39,217 bases of DNA from an uncultured Xylophilus sp. (GCA_913776965.1 CAJYQL010000118.1:1-39217); one strand, 5' to 3'. Shown: positions 6,910 to 16,590, numbered from the stretch's first letter. Numbers and translations: made by a program. Notes: generated by a model not told the origin, from the letters alone.

Positions 6910-7869
6910 ATGCGCCGCGACACCTTCCTCAAATCCTTCGCCGCCCTGGCCGCTGCCGGCGCCCTGCCGCTGACCGCGCATGCCGCGGCCAACGTCAAGA
7001 TGATGATCCCCGCCAACCCGGGCGGCGGCTGGGACACCACCGGCCGCGCGCTGGGCAAGGCGCTGCAGGACGCCAAGGTCGCCGACACGGTCACCTACGA
7101 CAACAAGGGCGGCGCCGCCGGCGCGCTGGGCCTGGCCCAGTTCGTCAACGGCTCCAAGGGCGACCCGAACGCGCTGATGGTGATGGGCGCGGTGATGCTC
7201 GGCGGCATCATCACCGGCAAGCCGCCGGTCAGCCTCGACAAGGCTACGCCGATCGCCCGCATCACCATCGAATACAACGTGTTCGTGCTGCCGGCCAACT
7301 CGCCTTTCAAGACGATGGCCGACGTGGTCGCCCAGTTGAAGAAGGACCCGGGAAGCGTGAAGTGGGGCGGCGGTTCGCGCGGTTCCACCGAGCACATCGC
7401 CGCGGCCATGATCGCGCAGAAGGTCGGCGCCGATCCGTCGAAGATCAACTACGTCGCCTTCCGGGGCGGCGGCGAGGCCACCGCGGCCATCCTGGGCGGC
7501 AACGTCACGGTGGGCGGCAGCGGCTACAGCGAGTTCGCCGAATACATCGCCGCCGGCAAGATGCGCGCGATCGCGGTCACCTCGGCGCAGCGCCTGCCCG
7601 GCATCAACGTGCCGACGCTCAAGGAGCAGGGCATCGACGTGGAGATCGGCAACTGGCGCGGCGTGTACGGCGCGCCCGGCATCACCGAGGCGCAGCGCAA
7701 GGCACTGACCGACATGGTGCTCGCCGCGCTCAAGACCCCGGCCTGGGCCGAGGCGGTCAAGAAGAACGACTGGACGCCTGCGGTGCTGTCCGGCCCCGCG
7801 TTCGACAAGTTCGTGGACGACGAGTTCGCGAGCCTGCGCGCCACGATGTCGAAGTCCGGCATGGTCTGA
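6910..7869 (+). CDS. tctC: TctC, periplasmic tricarboxylate-binding protein
   Basis: Extracytoplasmic solute receptor of a tripartite tricarboxylate transporter (Bug family). It captures a carboxylate in the periplasm and delivers it to TctAB; the exact substrate cannot be told from sequence. A signal peptide of about 25 residues ends AHA-A. The mature protein begins VKMMIPANPGGGWDTTGRA, the family ligand-loop signature. A second typical region is VKWGGGSRGSTEHI (about 155-168). 319 aa is normal. It heads tctCBA with a good Shine-Dalgarno, and an intrinsic terminator lies between it and tctB. Confidence 0.94.
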   Translation: MRRDTFLKSFAALAAAGALPLTAHAAANVKMMIPANPGGGWDTTGRALGKALQDAKVADTVTYDNKGGAAGALGLAQFVNGSKGDPNALMVMGAVMLGGIITGKPPVSLDKATPIARITIEYNVFVLPANSPFKTMADVVAQLKKDPGSVKWGGGSRGSTEHIAAAMIAQKVGADPSKINYVAFRGGGEATAAILGGNVTVGGSGYSEFAEYIAAGKMRAIAVTSAQRLPGINVPTLKEQGIDVEIGNWRGVYGAPGITEAQRKALTDMVLAALKTPAWAEAVKKNDWTPAVLSGPAFDKFVDDEFASLRATMSKSGMV

Positions 7870-7909
7870 GCGCCGCGGCCGCCCCGGCGGCCGGCCCTCG
7901 CATCCTGCC

Positions 7910-7943
7910 CAGGCACGCCGCGCCCCGCGCCGTGCCTGTTTTT
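7910..7943 (+). terminator. Intrinsic terminator between tctC and tctB
   Basis: Stem CAGGCAC (7910-7916) with GTGCCTG (7932-7938), further pairing in the GC-rich inner part, then TTTTTA. It sits inside the operon 41 bases after the tctC stop. It would make most transcripts end after tctC, giving an excess of the binding protein over the membrane subunits. Confidence 0.7.
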
Positions 7944-7980
7944 ACGCCCCGCATTCCCCACCCCACGACGGCCCCGCACC

Positions 7981-8529
7981 ATGACCACAGCCGCAACCCC
8001 ACCGGCGCCCGACGCCGCACCCTCCGGTCCCACCCCCCGCTGGCCCCAGACGCTGGTCGGCGTGGGCGTCCTGCTCGTCGGCCTCGCACTCGCCTGGGGC
8101 GCCACCGGCATCTCGTCCGAAGCCGGCTACGGCGGCGTCGGCCCCAACTTCTTCCCGTGGATGTCGGCGGTCGGCCTGATCGTCTGCGGCGCCTGGATCC
8201 TGTGGGAGGTCGCGAGCGGCGGCTTTCGCCAGATGGGCGAGCCGTCCGGCGCGGCGCATGCCGACGTGCCGGCCTTCGTCTGGGTGTCGGCCGGGCTGCT
8301 GCTCAACGCCTCCGTCATCACGTACATCGGCTTCATCCTGAGCTGCACGCTCTGCTACGTGCTGGCGGTGCAGGGCCTGCGCCGCTCCACCGGCCAGGCG
8401 GCCGGCGCGCCGCGCATCTGGGCCATCGACCTGGTCACCGGCCTGCTGATCTCGGCGCCGGTGTTCTGGATGTTCACGCAGTTCCTGGCGATCAACCTGC
8501 CGGGCCTGACCGCCACCGGCTGGCTCTGA
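7981..8529 (+). CDS. tctB: TctB, small membrane subunit of the tricarboxylate transporter
   Basis: Small four-helix membrane subunit of the TTT transporter. After a Pro/Ala-rich cytoplasmic tail (about 1-20), hydrophobic helices run at about 23-42, 55-75, 96-125 and 145-180. The motif [20 protein letters not shown] is typical of TctB. 182 aa is usual. The start at 7981 is the first ATG after the terminator. tctA follows 16 bases after the stop, so the two membrane subunits are cotranscribed. Confidence 0.9.
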   Translation: MTTAATPPAPDAAPSGPTPRWPQTLVGVGVLLVGLALAWGATGISSEAGYGGVGPNFFPWMSAVGLIVCGAWILWEVASGGFRQMGEPSGAAHADVPAFVWVSAGLLLNASVITYIGFILSCTLCYVLAVQGLRRSTGQAAGAPRIWAIDLVTGLLISAPVFWMFTQFLAINLPGLTATGWL

Positions 8530-8545
8530 GGAAGGACGCTCGACC

Positions 8546-10057
8546 ATGGATATCCTGAACGCACTGCTCCAGGGCTTCGCGACCGCGATCACGCCCGCCA
8601 ACCTGCTCTGGGCGCTGGTCGGCTGCGCGCTCGGCACCGCCATCGGCGTGCTGCCGGGCATCGGTCCGGCCGTCGCGGTGGCGATGCTGCTGCCGATCAC
8701 CGCGAAGGTCGAGGTCACCGCCTCGATGATCTTCTTCGCCGGCATCTACTACGGCGCGATGTACGGCGGCTCGACCACCTCGATCCTGCTCAACACGCCC
8801 GGCGAGACCGCCAGCATGGTGACCGCGATGGAGGGCAACAAGATGGCCAAGAGCGGCCGGGCGGGCGCCGCGCTGGCGACGGCCGCCATCGGCTCCTTCG
8901 TGGCGGGCACCATCGCCACCGTCGTGGTGACGCTGTTCGCGCCCTACGTCGCCGAATTCGCCGTCAAGCTCGGCCCGCCGGAATACTTCCTGCTGATGGT
9001 GCTGGCCTTCACCACGGTGAGCGCGGTGCTCGGCCAGAGCACGCTGCGCGGGATGACCGCGCTGCTGATCGGCCTGGCGGCCGGCTGCATCGGCCTGGAC
9101 CAGATTTCGGGCCAGGGCCGCTACACCGGCGGCATCCCGGAACTGCTCGACGGCATCGAGATCGTGCTGGTCGCGGTCGGCTTGTTCGCAGTGGCCGAGG
9201 TGCTGTACGCCGCGCTCTACGAAGGCCGGGTGGTCGAGGGCCAGAACAAGATGAGCCGCGTCCACATGACGGCACGCGACTGGAAGCGGTCGATCCCGGC
9301 ATGGCTGCGCGGCACCGCGATCGGCACGCCCTTCGGCTGCATCCCGGCCGGCGGCACCGAGATCCCGACCTTCCTGAGCTACGCCACCGAGAAGAAGCTG
9401 GCGAAGGACACCGACAAGGCCGAGTTCGGCGGCAAGGGCGCGATCGAAGGTGTGGCCGGCCCGGAGGCGGCCAACAACGCGACGGTGACTGCCGCGCTGA
9501 TCCCGCTGCTGACGCTGGGCATCCCGACCTCGAACACCACCGCGATCCTGCTCGGCGCATTCCAGAACTATGGCATCCAGCCCGGCCCGCAGCTGTTCAC
9601 CACCTCGGCCACCCTGGTCTGGGCGCTGATCGCCTCGCTCTACATCGGCAACGTGATGCTGCTGGTGCTGAACCTGCCGCTGGTGGGCCTGTGGGTGAAG
9701 CTGCTGAAGATCCCGAAGCCGCAGCTCTACGCCGGCATCCTGATCTTCGCGACCGTCGGTGCCTACGGCATGCGCCAGAGCGCCTTCGACCTGTTCCTGC
9801 TGTACGCCATCGGCGTGCTGGGCGTGGTGATGCGGCGCTTCGACTTCCCGACCGCACCGGTGGTGGTCGGCATGATCCTCGGCCCGCTCGCCGAAGCGCA
9901 GCTGCGCAACGCGATGTCGATTGGCGAGGGCAGCCCGGCCGTGTTCTTCCAGCGGCCGATGTCGATCGCGCTGATCGTGATCGTGCTGGCGGTGCTGATC
10001 CTGCCGCGCGTCGCCAAGGCGATGGGCCGCCGTCGGGAGCGGCTGCAGGCGGCCTGA
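8546..10057 (+). CDS. tctA: TctA, large membrane subunit of the tricarboxylate transporter
   Basis: Main permease subunit, a polytopic membrane protein of about 12 helices that carries substrate handed over by TctC, driven by ion gradients. Two family signatures are clear: [19 protein letters not shown] near the N-terminus (about 30-50) and [20 protein letters not shown] (about 67-86). The related half-repeat [20 protein letters not shown] (about 253-272) reflects the internal duplication of the family. 503 aa is normal. An AGGAAGGA ribosome site precedes the ATG. A strong terminator follows at 10093. Confidence 0.95.
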   Translation: MDILNALLQGFATAITPANLLWALVGCALGTAIGVLPGIGPAVAVAMLLPITAKVEVTASMIFFAGIYYGAMYGGSTTSILLNTPGETASMVTAMEGNKMAKSGRAGAALATAAIGSFVAGTIATVVVTLFAPYVAEFAVKLGPPEYFLLMVLAFTTVSAVLGQSTLRGMTALLIGLAAGCIGLDQISGQGRYTGGIPELLDGIEIVLVAVGLFAVAEVLYAALYEGRVVEGQNKMSRVHMTARDWKRSIPAWLRGTAIGTPFGCIPAGGTEIPTFLSYATEKKLAKDTDKAEFGGKGAIEGVAGPEAANNATVTAALIPLLTLGIPTSNTTAILLGAFQNYGIQPGPQLFTTSATLVWALIASLYIGNVMLLVLNLPLVGLWVKLLKIPKPQLYAGILIFATVGAYGMRQSAFDLFLLYAIGVLGVVMRRFDFPTAPVVVGMILGPLAEAQLRNAMSIGEGSPAVFFQRPMSIALIVIVLAVLILPRVAKAMGRRRERLQAA

Positions 10058-10092
10058 CGCCGCGGCACCTTCGACTTTTCGGAAGTAAATCG

Positions 10093-10130
10093 GCACCCCG
10101 CGCAGGCTTGGTCTGCGCGGGGTGCTCTCA
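10093..10130 (+). terminator. Intrinsic terminator of tctCBA
   Basis: A perfect 13-bp stem (GCACCCCGCGCAG at 10093-10105 with its complement at 10113-10125), a seven-base loop and a pyrimidine-rich TCTC tail. It ends the tct operon before the antiporter gene. Confidence 0.8.
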
Positions 10131-10193
10131 TTTCAGGAGTACAGGACCGGACAGGGCGGGCAGGGATAATCCGCCGCGGCACGGCATCCCGCC

Positions 10194-11474
10194 ATGCATT
10201 CCGGCGATCCGCGCATGCCCATCTCCCAGCTGTCCGTCCACTTCTTCCTCCAGGCTGCCGTCATCCTGCTGGCCTGCCGTCTCGTCGGCCGGCTGGCTCA
10301 GCGGCTCGGCCAGCCGCAGGTGGTCGGCGAGATGATCGCCGGCGTGCTGCTCGGGCCGTCGCTGTTCGGCCTGCTCGCGCCCGAATGGCAGCGCATGCTG
10401 TTCCCGAAGGAGACGCAGGGCACGCTGTACGTGGTGGGCCAGCTCGGCGTCGGCCTCTACATGTTCCTGGTCGGCACCGAGTTCCGGGGCGACCACTTCC
10501 GCAGCCGGATCCGCAGCGCGGCGTCGGTGTCCGCGGCCGGCATCCTGGTGCCGTTCGTGCTGGCCTTCGCCCTGGCCCCCTGGCTGCAGACGGTGCCCGG
10601 CCTGTTCGCCGAGAAGGCACGTCCGCTGGAGGCCGCGCTGTTCCTGGGTGCTGCGATCGCGATCACCGCTTTTCCGATGCTCGCCCGGATCATCTACGAG
10701 CGCCGCCTCACCGGCACGCCGCTCGGCACGCTGGCGCTGACCGCCGGCGCGGTGGACGATGCGGCGGCCTGGTGCATCCTGGCGATCGTCCTGGCGAGCT
10801 TTTCGGGCCAATGGGGCGGCGCCTGGGCTGCGATCGGCGGCGGCGTGGCGTATGCGCTGTTCATGGTGTTCGTCGGCGCGAAGCTGCTGCGCCGCCTGGG
10901 TGACGAGGTGCGCAGGGACACACCGCTGCCGCCGGCGGTGCTCGGCACGGTACTGGCGCTGTTCTGCCTGGCGGCGTTCGCGATGGATGCGATCGGCATC
11001 CATGCGGTCTTCGGCGGTTTCCTGCTCGGTGCGGTGCTGCCCCGGGGCGCACTGACCGAGAAGCTGCGCGAACAGCTGCAGCCGCTGGTGGTGCTGTTCC
11101 TGCTGCCGGTGTTCTTCACCTATTCGGGCCTGAACACCCGGTTGTCGCTGCTGTTCTCGCCCGGCCTGCTGCTCGCGACGGTCGCGATCCTGGCGGCTTC
11201 CTTCTTCGGCAAGGGCATCGCCTGCTGGGCCGCGGCGCGGGCCACCGGCGAGAATGCGCGCGACGCGATGGCGATCGGCGCGCTGATGAACGCCCGCGGG
11301 CTGATGGAGCTGATCATCATCAACATCGGCCTGCAGGCCGGGGTGATCGAGCCGGGGCTGTTCTCGATCCTGGTGCTGATGGCCATCGTGACGACGGTGA
11401 TGGCCACGCCGCTGTTCAACTGGGTAATGCGTCGGCGCACCGCGGAATCGGGCGCCGCGCAGCTGGCGGGCTGA
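10194..11474 (+). CDS. CPA2-family cation/proton antiporter
   Basis: Inner membrane monovalent cation/proton antiporter of the KefB/NapA-like CPA2 family; ion specificity is not readable. About 12-13 hydrophobic helices fill the protein. Family marks are QPQVVGEMIAGVLLGPSLFG (about 42-61), the region AITAFPMLARIIYERRL, and TAGAVDDAAAWCILA with the Asp-Asp pair expected in electrogenic CPA2 members. GALMNARGLMELIIINIGLQ lies near the end. It stops soon after the last helix: the RCK/TrkA-N ligand-binding domain of KefB/KefC is absent. Start is ATG at 10194 or 10215 (MPISQ); neither has a good Shine-Dalgarno. Confidence 0.88.
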   Translation: MHSGDPRMPISQLSVHFFLQAAVILLACRLVGRLAQRLGQPQVVGEMIAGVLLGPSLFGLLAPEWQRMLFPKETQGTLYVVGQLGVGLYMFLVGTEFRGDHFRSRIRSAASVSAAGILVPFVLAFALAPWLQTVPGLFAEKARPLEAALFLGAAIAITAFPMLARIIYERRLTGTPLGTLALTAGAVDDAAAWCILAIVLASFSGQWGGAWAAIGGGVAYALFMVFVGAKLLRRLGDEVRRDTPLPPAVLGTVLALFCLAAFAMDAIGIHAVFGGFLLGAVLPRGALTEKLREQLQPLVVLFLLPVFFTYSGLNTRLSLLFSPGLLLATVAILAASFFGKGIACWAAARATGENARDAMAIGALMNARGLMELIIINIGLQAGVIEPGLFSILVLMAIVTTVMATPLFNWVMRRRTAESGAAQLAG

Positions 11475-11491
11475 GGCGCCGACCGGCGCCT
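11474..11491. terminator. Hairpin between convergent antiporter and chemoreceptor genes
   Basis: Perfect 7-bp stem AGGCGCC / GGCGCCT with loop GACC. It occupies almost the whole 21-base gap between the two converging stop codons. It is a likely bidirectional transcript end, without a T-tract. Confidence 0.55.
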
Positions 11492-11495
11492 GCCG

Positions 11496-13100
11496 TCAGG
11501 CGGGCAGGGCGCGCAGGCCGCTGCCGCCGCCGAGTGCCGTCACGACGGACGGCGCGTCGTCGTCGTCCAGCTTGAATTCGCCGACCGCCTTCTGCAGCTG
11601 GCTGGCCTGTTCCGACAGCGAGGTGGCGGCCGCGGCGGCCTGTTCCACCAGCGCGGCGTTCTGCTGCGTCACCGAGTCCATCTGCGCGACGGCCTGGTTC
11701 ACATGCTCGATACCGGCGCTCTGTTCGGCCAGCGCCGACGAGATCTCGCCCAGGATGCCGGTCACCTCCTTCACTGCGTTGACGATGTCGCGCATCGTGC
11801 TGCCGGCCTGGCCGACCAGCTTGGAGCCGCCGTCCACATGCTCCACCGAATCCACGATCAGGCCCTTGATCTCCTTGGCCGCGACCGCGCTGCGCTGCGC
11901 CAGGCTGCGCACTTCGCTCGCCACGACCGCGAAGCCGCGGCCCTGCTCGCCGGCCCGCGCCGCCTCCACGGCCGCGTTGAGCGCCAGGATGTTGGTCTGG
12001 AAGGCGATGCCTTCGATCACCTGGATGATGTCCACGATCTTCTTGGAGCTGGCGCTGATCGAGTCCATCGTCTCGACGACCTGACCGACGACGTGACCGC
12101 CGCGTTCGGCGATGCCCGACGCGTTGACGGCGAGGCTGCTGGCGGAGCGGGCGCGCTCGGCGTTCTGGCGCACGGTGGCGGTCAGCTGCTCCATGCTGGA
12201 GGCGGTCTGTTCGAGCGAGGAGGCCTGTTCTTCGGTGCGCTGCGACAGGTCGGTGTTGCCGGCGTCGATCTGGCGCGACGCGACCGCGATCGAATCGGTC
12301 GCGTCCTTGATACGAGACACCAGGTCGGTCAGCGTGTCTTCCATCGTGCCCATGCCGTGCAGCAGGCGGCCGAAATCGCCGCCGCGCTCGGTGCTGAATT
12401 CCTTGCTCAGGTCGCCCGACGCGACCGTCTCGGCGATGTAGATCGCTTCGTTGAGCGGCACCGTCACGCTGCGGATCAACCCGATCGACGAGAAGATGCT
12501 GATCACCAGCGCGGCCAGACCCAGCAGCACGAGCTGCCAGCGGGCGGAACCGATGTCGGATTGCGCGACCGCGTTGCCTTCCTCGACCCGGCGGCGCTGC
12601 ACTGTGGCCAGGTTGCCGGTCGCGGCGGTCAACTGGTCGAGCGCCGGCAGCAGGTCGGTGCCGACGGTTTTGAGCGCGGCGTCGCGGTCGGCCGCCTGGG
12701 CCAGGGTGCGGTCCAGCGCGGTATTGAAGGCGGCGGTCGCCCGGCTGGTCGTGGCCAGCAACTCACGGGTCTGCGCGTCGGGGGCCGACGCTTCGAGGCG
12801 CGCCTGCGCCGCGGCGGCGGCCTTGCGGTCGGCATCGAGCTTCTGGCGCAGGGCCGGCATGCGCTCCGGCTCGGACAGCGCTAGCATCTCGAAGGTGTCG
12901 CGGGCAGCGCTCTGGCTCGACATCGTCAGCCGGCTGGCGGCGTCGGCCTCGACCCAGTCGGTCTCCACCACTGCGCCCGCGACCGAGCCCACCCGGTTGA
13001 GATGCAGCAGCGCCAGCACGATCAGCGCCGCCATCAGCAGCAGCACCACGCCATAGCCGATGCCGAGTCGGGTGCCGATCTTGAGGTTGTCGAGGGACAC
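11496..13100 (-). CDS. Methyl-accepting chemotaxis protein
   Basis: Transmembrane chemoreceptor. TM1 (about 8-32) and TM2 (about 184-205) flank a mostly helical periplasmic sensor domain of the four-helix-bundle type. HAMP follows (about 206-260), then the long signalling coiled coil. Its hairpin tip [20 protein letters not shown] is the CheA/CheW contact region. The C-terminus (GLRALPA) lacks the NWETF-type CheR/CheB tether. I take GTG at 13100 because AGGAAGG (13108-13114) lies seven bases upstream of it; an ATG at 13124 would add eight residues but would bury that site. 534 aa. The ligand is unknown. A possible -10 TATAGT lies at 13142-13147 on this strand. Confidence 0.92.
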   Translation of the reverse strand: MSLDNLKIGTRLGIGYGVVLLLMAALIVLALLHLNRVGSVAGAVVETDWVEADAASRLTMSSQSAARDTFEMLALSEPERMPALRQKLDADRKAAAAAQARLEASAPDAQTRELLATTSRATAAFNTALDRTLAQAADRDAALKTVGTDLLPALDQLTAATGNLATVQRRRVEEGNAVAQSDIGSARWQLVLLGLAALVISIFSSIGLIRSVTVPLNEAIYIAETVASGDLSKEFSTERGGDFGRLLHGMGTMEDTLTDLVSRIKDATDSIAVASRQIDAGNTDLSQRTEEQASSLEQTASSMEQLTATVRQNAERARSASSLAVNASGIAERGGHVVGQVVETMDSISASSKKIVDIIQVIEGIAFQTNILALNAAVEAARAGEQGRGFAVVASEVRSLAQRSAVAAKEIKGLIVDSVEHVDGGSKLVGQAGSTMRDIVNAVKEVTGILGEISSALAEQSAGIEHVNQAVAQMDSVTQQNAALVEQAAAAATSLSEQASQLQKAVGEFKLDDDDAPSVVTALGGGSGLRALPA

Positions 13101-13213
13101 GGGCGAGCCTTCCTGTAGTTGCATCGAGATGTAAAACAGGAACTATAGCGCCCACTGACTTCGATTCGCGCGCGGTGGCGGCCGGAGTCCTCAGCGTTTA
13201 CCCGAAGGTGCTG

Positions 13214-14137
13214 TCAACGCAGCGACTCCATCCGCTGGAACTCGCTTGTCTTCATCGCCAGATAGTCGGCACGGCTGACTTCGTGCAACTGCGTCGCGTA
13301 CTGTTCGGTCGCGTCGAACCAGGCGGCCGTGCGGTAGTCGCGCTGTTCGCCGGCCGGGCGGGACAGGGACGCGAGGAATGCGTCGATCGCCAGGTAGTAG
13401 CGCATGGTGTTGCGCTCCACCACGCCGCGCACTCCGCCGATCAGGCCCTGCGTCGCGCCGTCGGCCGACCGGGTCGGGGTGAAGCCGACCTTGTCGCTGC
13501 CGAGGGTTGCCAGATAACCCTGCATCGCCAGCCGGGCCGCCGTGCCGTAGGCATAGGCATAACGCAGGTGCAGGAAAGTCTTGCCGCTGCCGAGCGGGGT
13601 GGCGACGAAGCCGATCCGGTAGTCGCGGGTCGACAGCGGCCCCTTGTCGGCCCGCAGCCGCACGTCGAGGAACTGGTCGCCGGCGGACGGCACCGCGTAC
13701 GCGAACGCAACCTTCTGGGTCTTGTCGAGCGGCTGGTCGAACTTGCGGCCGACGTTGACGGCGAGCACCGTGCCCGCCGTCCCGGTCTCCACCGCACAGT
13801 GCTTGGTGTTGAGATGCAGCATCAGCACCTCGCACCAGTTCGCGGGCTGACGAAGCGACGTGCTGACCTGCGCGAACGGGCGCTCGATCACCGCGTAGAT
13901 GTTGCCGCTCAGCTGGTTGGCGTCCTCAGTCGATTCGAGGACCAGCGGGCGGTTGAAGACGTTGCGGGCCAGTTGCGGCGCCAGTTCGGCATGGCGCGCC
14001 CGCAGCGCCTCGGCCGAGGTTTCGGACTGCGCCACCGCGCCGACAGCGGCACAGCCGGCGATGACCACCGCACCGGCAGTGCGCCAAGGGAGCAGGACGG
14101 CAACGAATTGGGTAGGGAGGCGGAGTGTGCTCGGCAT
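13214..14137 (-). CDS. Conserved exported protein of unknown function
   Basis: I do not recognise a characterised family. The 307-residue product has an N-terminal hydrophobic signal or anchor (about 10-36, ending AVGAVAQS), so it should be periplasmic or membrane-anchored. The body alternates short beta-like segments (NIYAVIERPFAQV, VLAVNVGRKF, RIGFVATPL) and ends helical. It resembles an alpha/beta lipid-binding (SRPBCC-like) fold only by eye. Two cysteines, in NWCEVLML and TKHCAVE, are close enough to form a disulfide. The C-terminus (RRDYRT... DYLAMKTSEFQRM) is polar and aromatic. It lies upstream of the chemoreceptor gene on the same strand, 113 bases apart. Codon use matches its neighbours. 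Confidence 0.75.
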   Translation of the reverse strand: MPSTLRLPTQFVAVLLPWRTAGAVVIAGCAAVGAVAQSETSAEALRARHAELAPQLARNVFNRPLVLESTEDANQLSGNIYAVIERPFAQVSTSLRQPANWCEVLMLHLNTKHCAVETGTAGTVLAVNVGRKFDQPLDKTQKVAFAYAVPSAGDQFLDVRLRADKGPLSTRDYRIGFVATPLGSGKTFLHLRYAYAYGTAARLAMQGYLATLGSDKVGFTPTRSADGATQGLIGGVRGVVERNTMRYYLAIDAFLASLSRPAGEQRDYRTAAWFDATEQYATQLHEVSRADYLAMKTSEFQRMESLR

Positions 14138-14207
14138 GGGGCCATGCTAGGCGCCGTGCAGGACCAGGAATCGACCTTCTGTAACCGCCCCGCCGCCGGG
14201 GCATGCG

Positions 14208-14996
14208 TCAGACCGTCTCGGCCCGCCGGCAGCCGAGCGCGGCCGAAATCTCGCGCGCCGTGGCCTCGAGCTTCTGCATCCAGCCCTCGTCCAGGCGGTC
14301 GGCAGGCGCCGAGATCGACAAGCCCGCGACGAGTTTTTCCTGGTCGTCGTAAATGCCGGCAGCGATGCAGCGCACCCCAAGTTCGAGCTCCTCGTTGTCG
14401 CGGGCGGTGCCGTACTGGCGGGCCCGCGAGAGCTCGCGCTCCAGCACCGGCAGCTGCGTGATGCTGTTGTGGGTGTGGCCGGCCAGCCCGGTCCGGGTCG
14501 CGTAGGCGCGCACCCGCTGGGCGTCGTCGGCGGCGAGGAACAGCTTGCCGACCGAGGTCAGGTGCAGCGGTGCGCGTCCGCCGATCGCCCGCACGACCTG
14601 CATGCCGGACCGTTCGCTGTAGGCGCGCTCGACGTAGACGATCTCGTCGCCTTGGCGCACGCTTAGGTTGACCGGCTGCTGGATCAGCTTGTGCAGTTCC
14701 CGCATCGGCGTCAGAGCCGCGTCGCGCACGCTGAGGCGGGCCTTGACCAGGTTGCCCAGTTCGAGCAGGCGCATGCCGAGCCGGTAGCTGCCGGCTTCCG
14801 GTCGGTCGACGAAGCGACCCGACGCGAGGTCGTTCAGGATGCGGTGCGCCGTGGAAGGGTGGAGTTGGGTACGCTCGCTGATTTCCTTCAGCGAGATCGC
14901 TTCTTCGCGCGACGCCAGCACGTCGATCAGCGCAAACATGCGCTCGATGACCTGCACGCTGGGTGTCGCCGGAACCGTTGTGTCTTTTTTTCTCAT
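14208..14996 (-). CDS. IclR-family transcriptional regulator
   Basis: Dimeric DNA-binding regulator of the IclR family, usually controlling aromatic or organic acid catabolism. The N-terminal winged helix-turn-helix (about 15-75) includes SLKEISERTQLHPSTAHRIL. The effector domain (about 90-255) has the characteristic HLTSVGKLFLA and a C-terminal Cys-containing stretch LGVRCIAAGIYDDQEKLVAG. 262 aa is normal. Start ATG at 14996 lies inside a perfect inverted repeat (14994-15020), suggesting autoregulation. No catabolic operon is adjacent: upstream is bpt on the same strand, downstream the exported unknown protein. Its targets are therefore elsewhere or unknown. Confidence 0.9.
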   Translation of the reverse strand: MRKKDTTVPATPSVQVIERMFALIDVLASREEAISLKEISERTQLHPSTAHRILNDLASGRFVDRPEAGSYRLGMRLLELGNLVKARLSVRDAALTPMRELHKLIQQPVNLSVRQGDEIVYVERAYSERSGMQVVRAIGGRAPLHLTSVGKLFLAADDAQRVRAYATRTGLAGHTHNSITQLPVLERELSRARQYGTARDNEELELGVRCIAAGIYDDQEKLVAGLSISAPADRLDEGWMQKLEATAREISAALGCRRAETV

Positions 14997-15020
14997 GGAA
15001 CCGTCCGTGTTGGTTCCATG
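14994..15020. promoter_or_regulatory. Operator-like palindrome at the IclR-type gene
   Basis: CATGGAACC and GGTTCCATG, a perfect 9-bp inverted repeat separated by nine bases. The left arm contains the start codon of the IclR-family gene (read on the minus strand), and bpt ends six bases beyond the right arm. Half-site spacing of about 18 bases centre to centre suits a regulator dimer. A terminator role is less likely because no T-run follows on the minus strand. Confidence 0.55.
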
Positions 15021-15026
15021 ATTTTA

Positions 15027-15794
15027 CTAAGTGAAATCCGTTTTCGTCTCAGTGCAGTCGCCGTGGGTCCAGACGCCGTCGGCCAGCAGTTCGTAAGGAC
15101 GAAACCGGGTCTTGTAGCGCATCTTGGGGCTCTCGGCGATCCAGTAGCCCAGATAGACATAGGGCAGCCTCAGCTGCCGCGCCTGGCCGATCTGCCACAC
15201 CACGCCGTAGGTGCCGTAGCTGGCGGCCGGGTCCGGATCGTAGAAGGTGTAGACGGCCGACAACCCGTCATCCACCACGTCGAGGATCGACACCATCCGC
15301 AGCGTGCCGGTCGGCTGGTCGGGCGTCGGCGGATCGCGGAACTCCACCAGCCGCGAATTGACCCGGCTCTGCAGCAGGAACTGGGTGTACTGGTCGATGC
15401 TGTCGTGGTCCATGCCGCCGCCCGCATGGCGGCCGTTCTGGTAGCGCAGGTAGAGCTGGTAGTGCTCGGGCACGAAGCAGAGCTTCAGCACCCGGACCTG
15501 CAGATCGGCGTAGCGCGCCTGGGCCCGACGCTGGCTGCGGTCGGGACGGTAGTCCGCGACCCGCACCCGCAGCGGCTGACAGGCCTGGCAGCCGTCGCAG
15601 TACGGCCGGTAGGTGAACATGCCGCTGCGGCGGAACCCCTTGGCGATGAGCTCGCTGTAGACATCGCTGTGGATCAGGTGGCCGGGCGTCGCGACCTGCG
15701 ACCGGGCCTGCCGGTCCGGCAGATAGCTGCAGGGGTAGGGCGCCGTCGCATAGAACTGCAGAGCGTGGAGGGGAAGGTCCTTGAGATGCGTCAC
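15027..15794 (-). CDS. bpt: Bpt, aspartate/glutamate leucyl-tRNA-protein transferase
   Basis: N-degron enzyme that transfers leucine from Leu-tRNA to proteins with N-terminal Asp or Glu, marking them for ClpS/ClpAP degradation; often annotated as arginyltransferase because of its ATE1-like fold. The N-terminal cysteine motif [13 protein letters not shown] (about residues 64-76) and upstream PCSYLPDR are family hallmarks. The C-terminal GNAT-like half has [19 protein letters not shown]. 255 aa is typical. Start GTG at 15794 overlaps the aat stop (GTGA), so aat and bpt form a translationally coupled pair. Confidence 0.94.
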   Translation of the reverse strand: MTHLKDLPLHALQFYATAPYPCSYLPDRQARSQVATPGHLIHSDVYSELIAKGFRRSGMFTYRPYCDGCQACQPLRVRVADYRPDRSQRRAQARYADLQVRVLKLCFVPEHYQLYLRYQNGRHAGGGMDHDSIDQYTQFLLQSRVNSRLVEFRDPPTPDQPTGTLRMVSILDVVDDGLSAVYTFYDPDPAASYGTYGVVWQIGQARQLRLPYVYLGYWIAESPKMRYKTRFRPYELLADGVWTHGDCTETKTDFT

Positions 15795-16546
15795 GCGGCG
15801 GTCGGGCGGGAGCTGAGGAGCGCGTTCCAGTATACGGGTGCGAATCGCCAGTCGGGTGGCGCTTCGTCACAGGCCGTCCGCACCCGGTCCAGGAACGTCT
15901 GCCGGGGCATTTCCCGGGCGCCGAACGATGCCAGATGGCGGGTGTTCTGCTGGCAGTCGATCGTGCCGATGCCGTGGGTGCGGCAGAACGCCACCAGCGC
16001 CGCCAGCGCGATCTTCGACGCGTCGTTCCTGCGCGCGAACATCGATTCGCCGAACACCGCCCGGCCGATCGCGACGCAGTACAGCCCGCCGGCGAGCGTG
16101 CCGTCGATCCAGGTCTCGACACTGTGCGCATGGCCCGCGGCATGCAGGTCGCAGTACGCATCCACTATGCGCGGCAGGATCCAGGTGCCGGCCTGGCCCT
16201 CGCGCGGCGCGCCAGCGCAGGCCTGGATGACGCTGCGGAAATCGTGGTCGATCCGGATCTCGCAACCGGCGCTGGCGCGAAACGCCTGCAGCGTGCGGCG
16301 CAGGGACCGGTGCAGCCGGAATGCCTCCGGTTCGAGCACCATGCGCGGATCGGTGCTCCACCACAGGATCGGCTGGCCGGCGCTGAACCACGGGAAGATG
16401 CCGGCGCGGTAGGCACGCAGCAAATGCGGCACATCCAGCGCGCCGCCCGCGGCGAGCAGGCCGGGCGCCGGATCGTCCGCGCCCCAGGCGCGCTGCGGAT
16501 CGGGAAACGGATCGCCCGGCTCCAGCCAGGTCAGGGGTTGCGTCAT
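15791..16546 (-). CDS. aat: Aat, leucyl/phenylalanyl-tRNA-protein transferase
   Basis: Transfers Leu or Phe from aminoacyl-tRNA to proteins with N-terminal Lys or Arg, creating ClpS-recognised degrons. Motifs are [20 protein letters not shown] (about 49-68), [20 protein letters not shown] (about 140-160) and [16 protein letters not shown], all characteristic. The C-terminal [18 protein letters not shown] contributes to the active site. 251 aa. It is the first gene of the aat-bpt pair. In many Burkholderiales pyrD follows bpt; here an IclR-family gene follows instead. Confidence 0.95.
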   Translation of the reverse strand: MTQPLTWLEPGDPFPDPQRAWGADDPAPGLLAAGGALDVPHLLRAYRAGIFPWFSAGQPILWWSTDPRMVLEPEAFRLHRSLRRTLQAFRASAGCEIRIDHDFRSVIQACAGAPREGQAGTWILPRIVDAYCDLHAAGHAHSVETWIDGTLAGGLYCVAIGRAVFGESMFARRNDASKIALAALVAFCRTHGIGTIDCQQNTRHLASFGAREMPRQTFLDRVRTACDEAPPDWRFAPVYWNALLSSRPTAA

Positions 16547-16590
16547 CGTGCGGTTCCAGGCCGGCGGCCGATGCGGATCATGCCCAAAGA

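Noticed and set aside
14994-15020. The palindrome at the IclR-type gene as a bpt terminator
   Set aside because: On the minus strand the stem is followed by GAGAAAAAAA, not a T-run, and it overlaps the next start codon.
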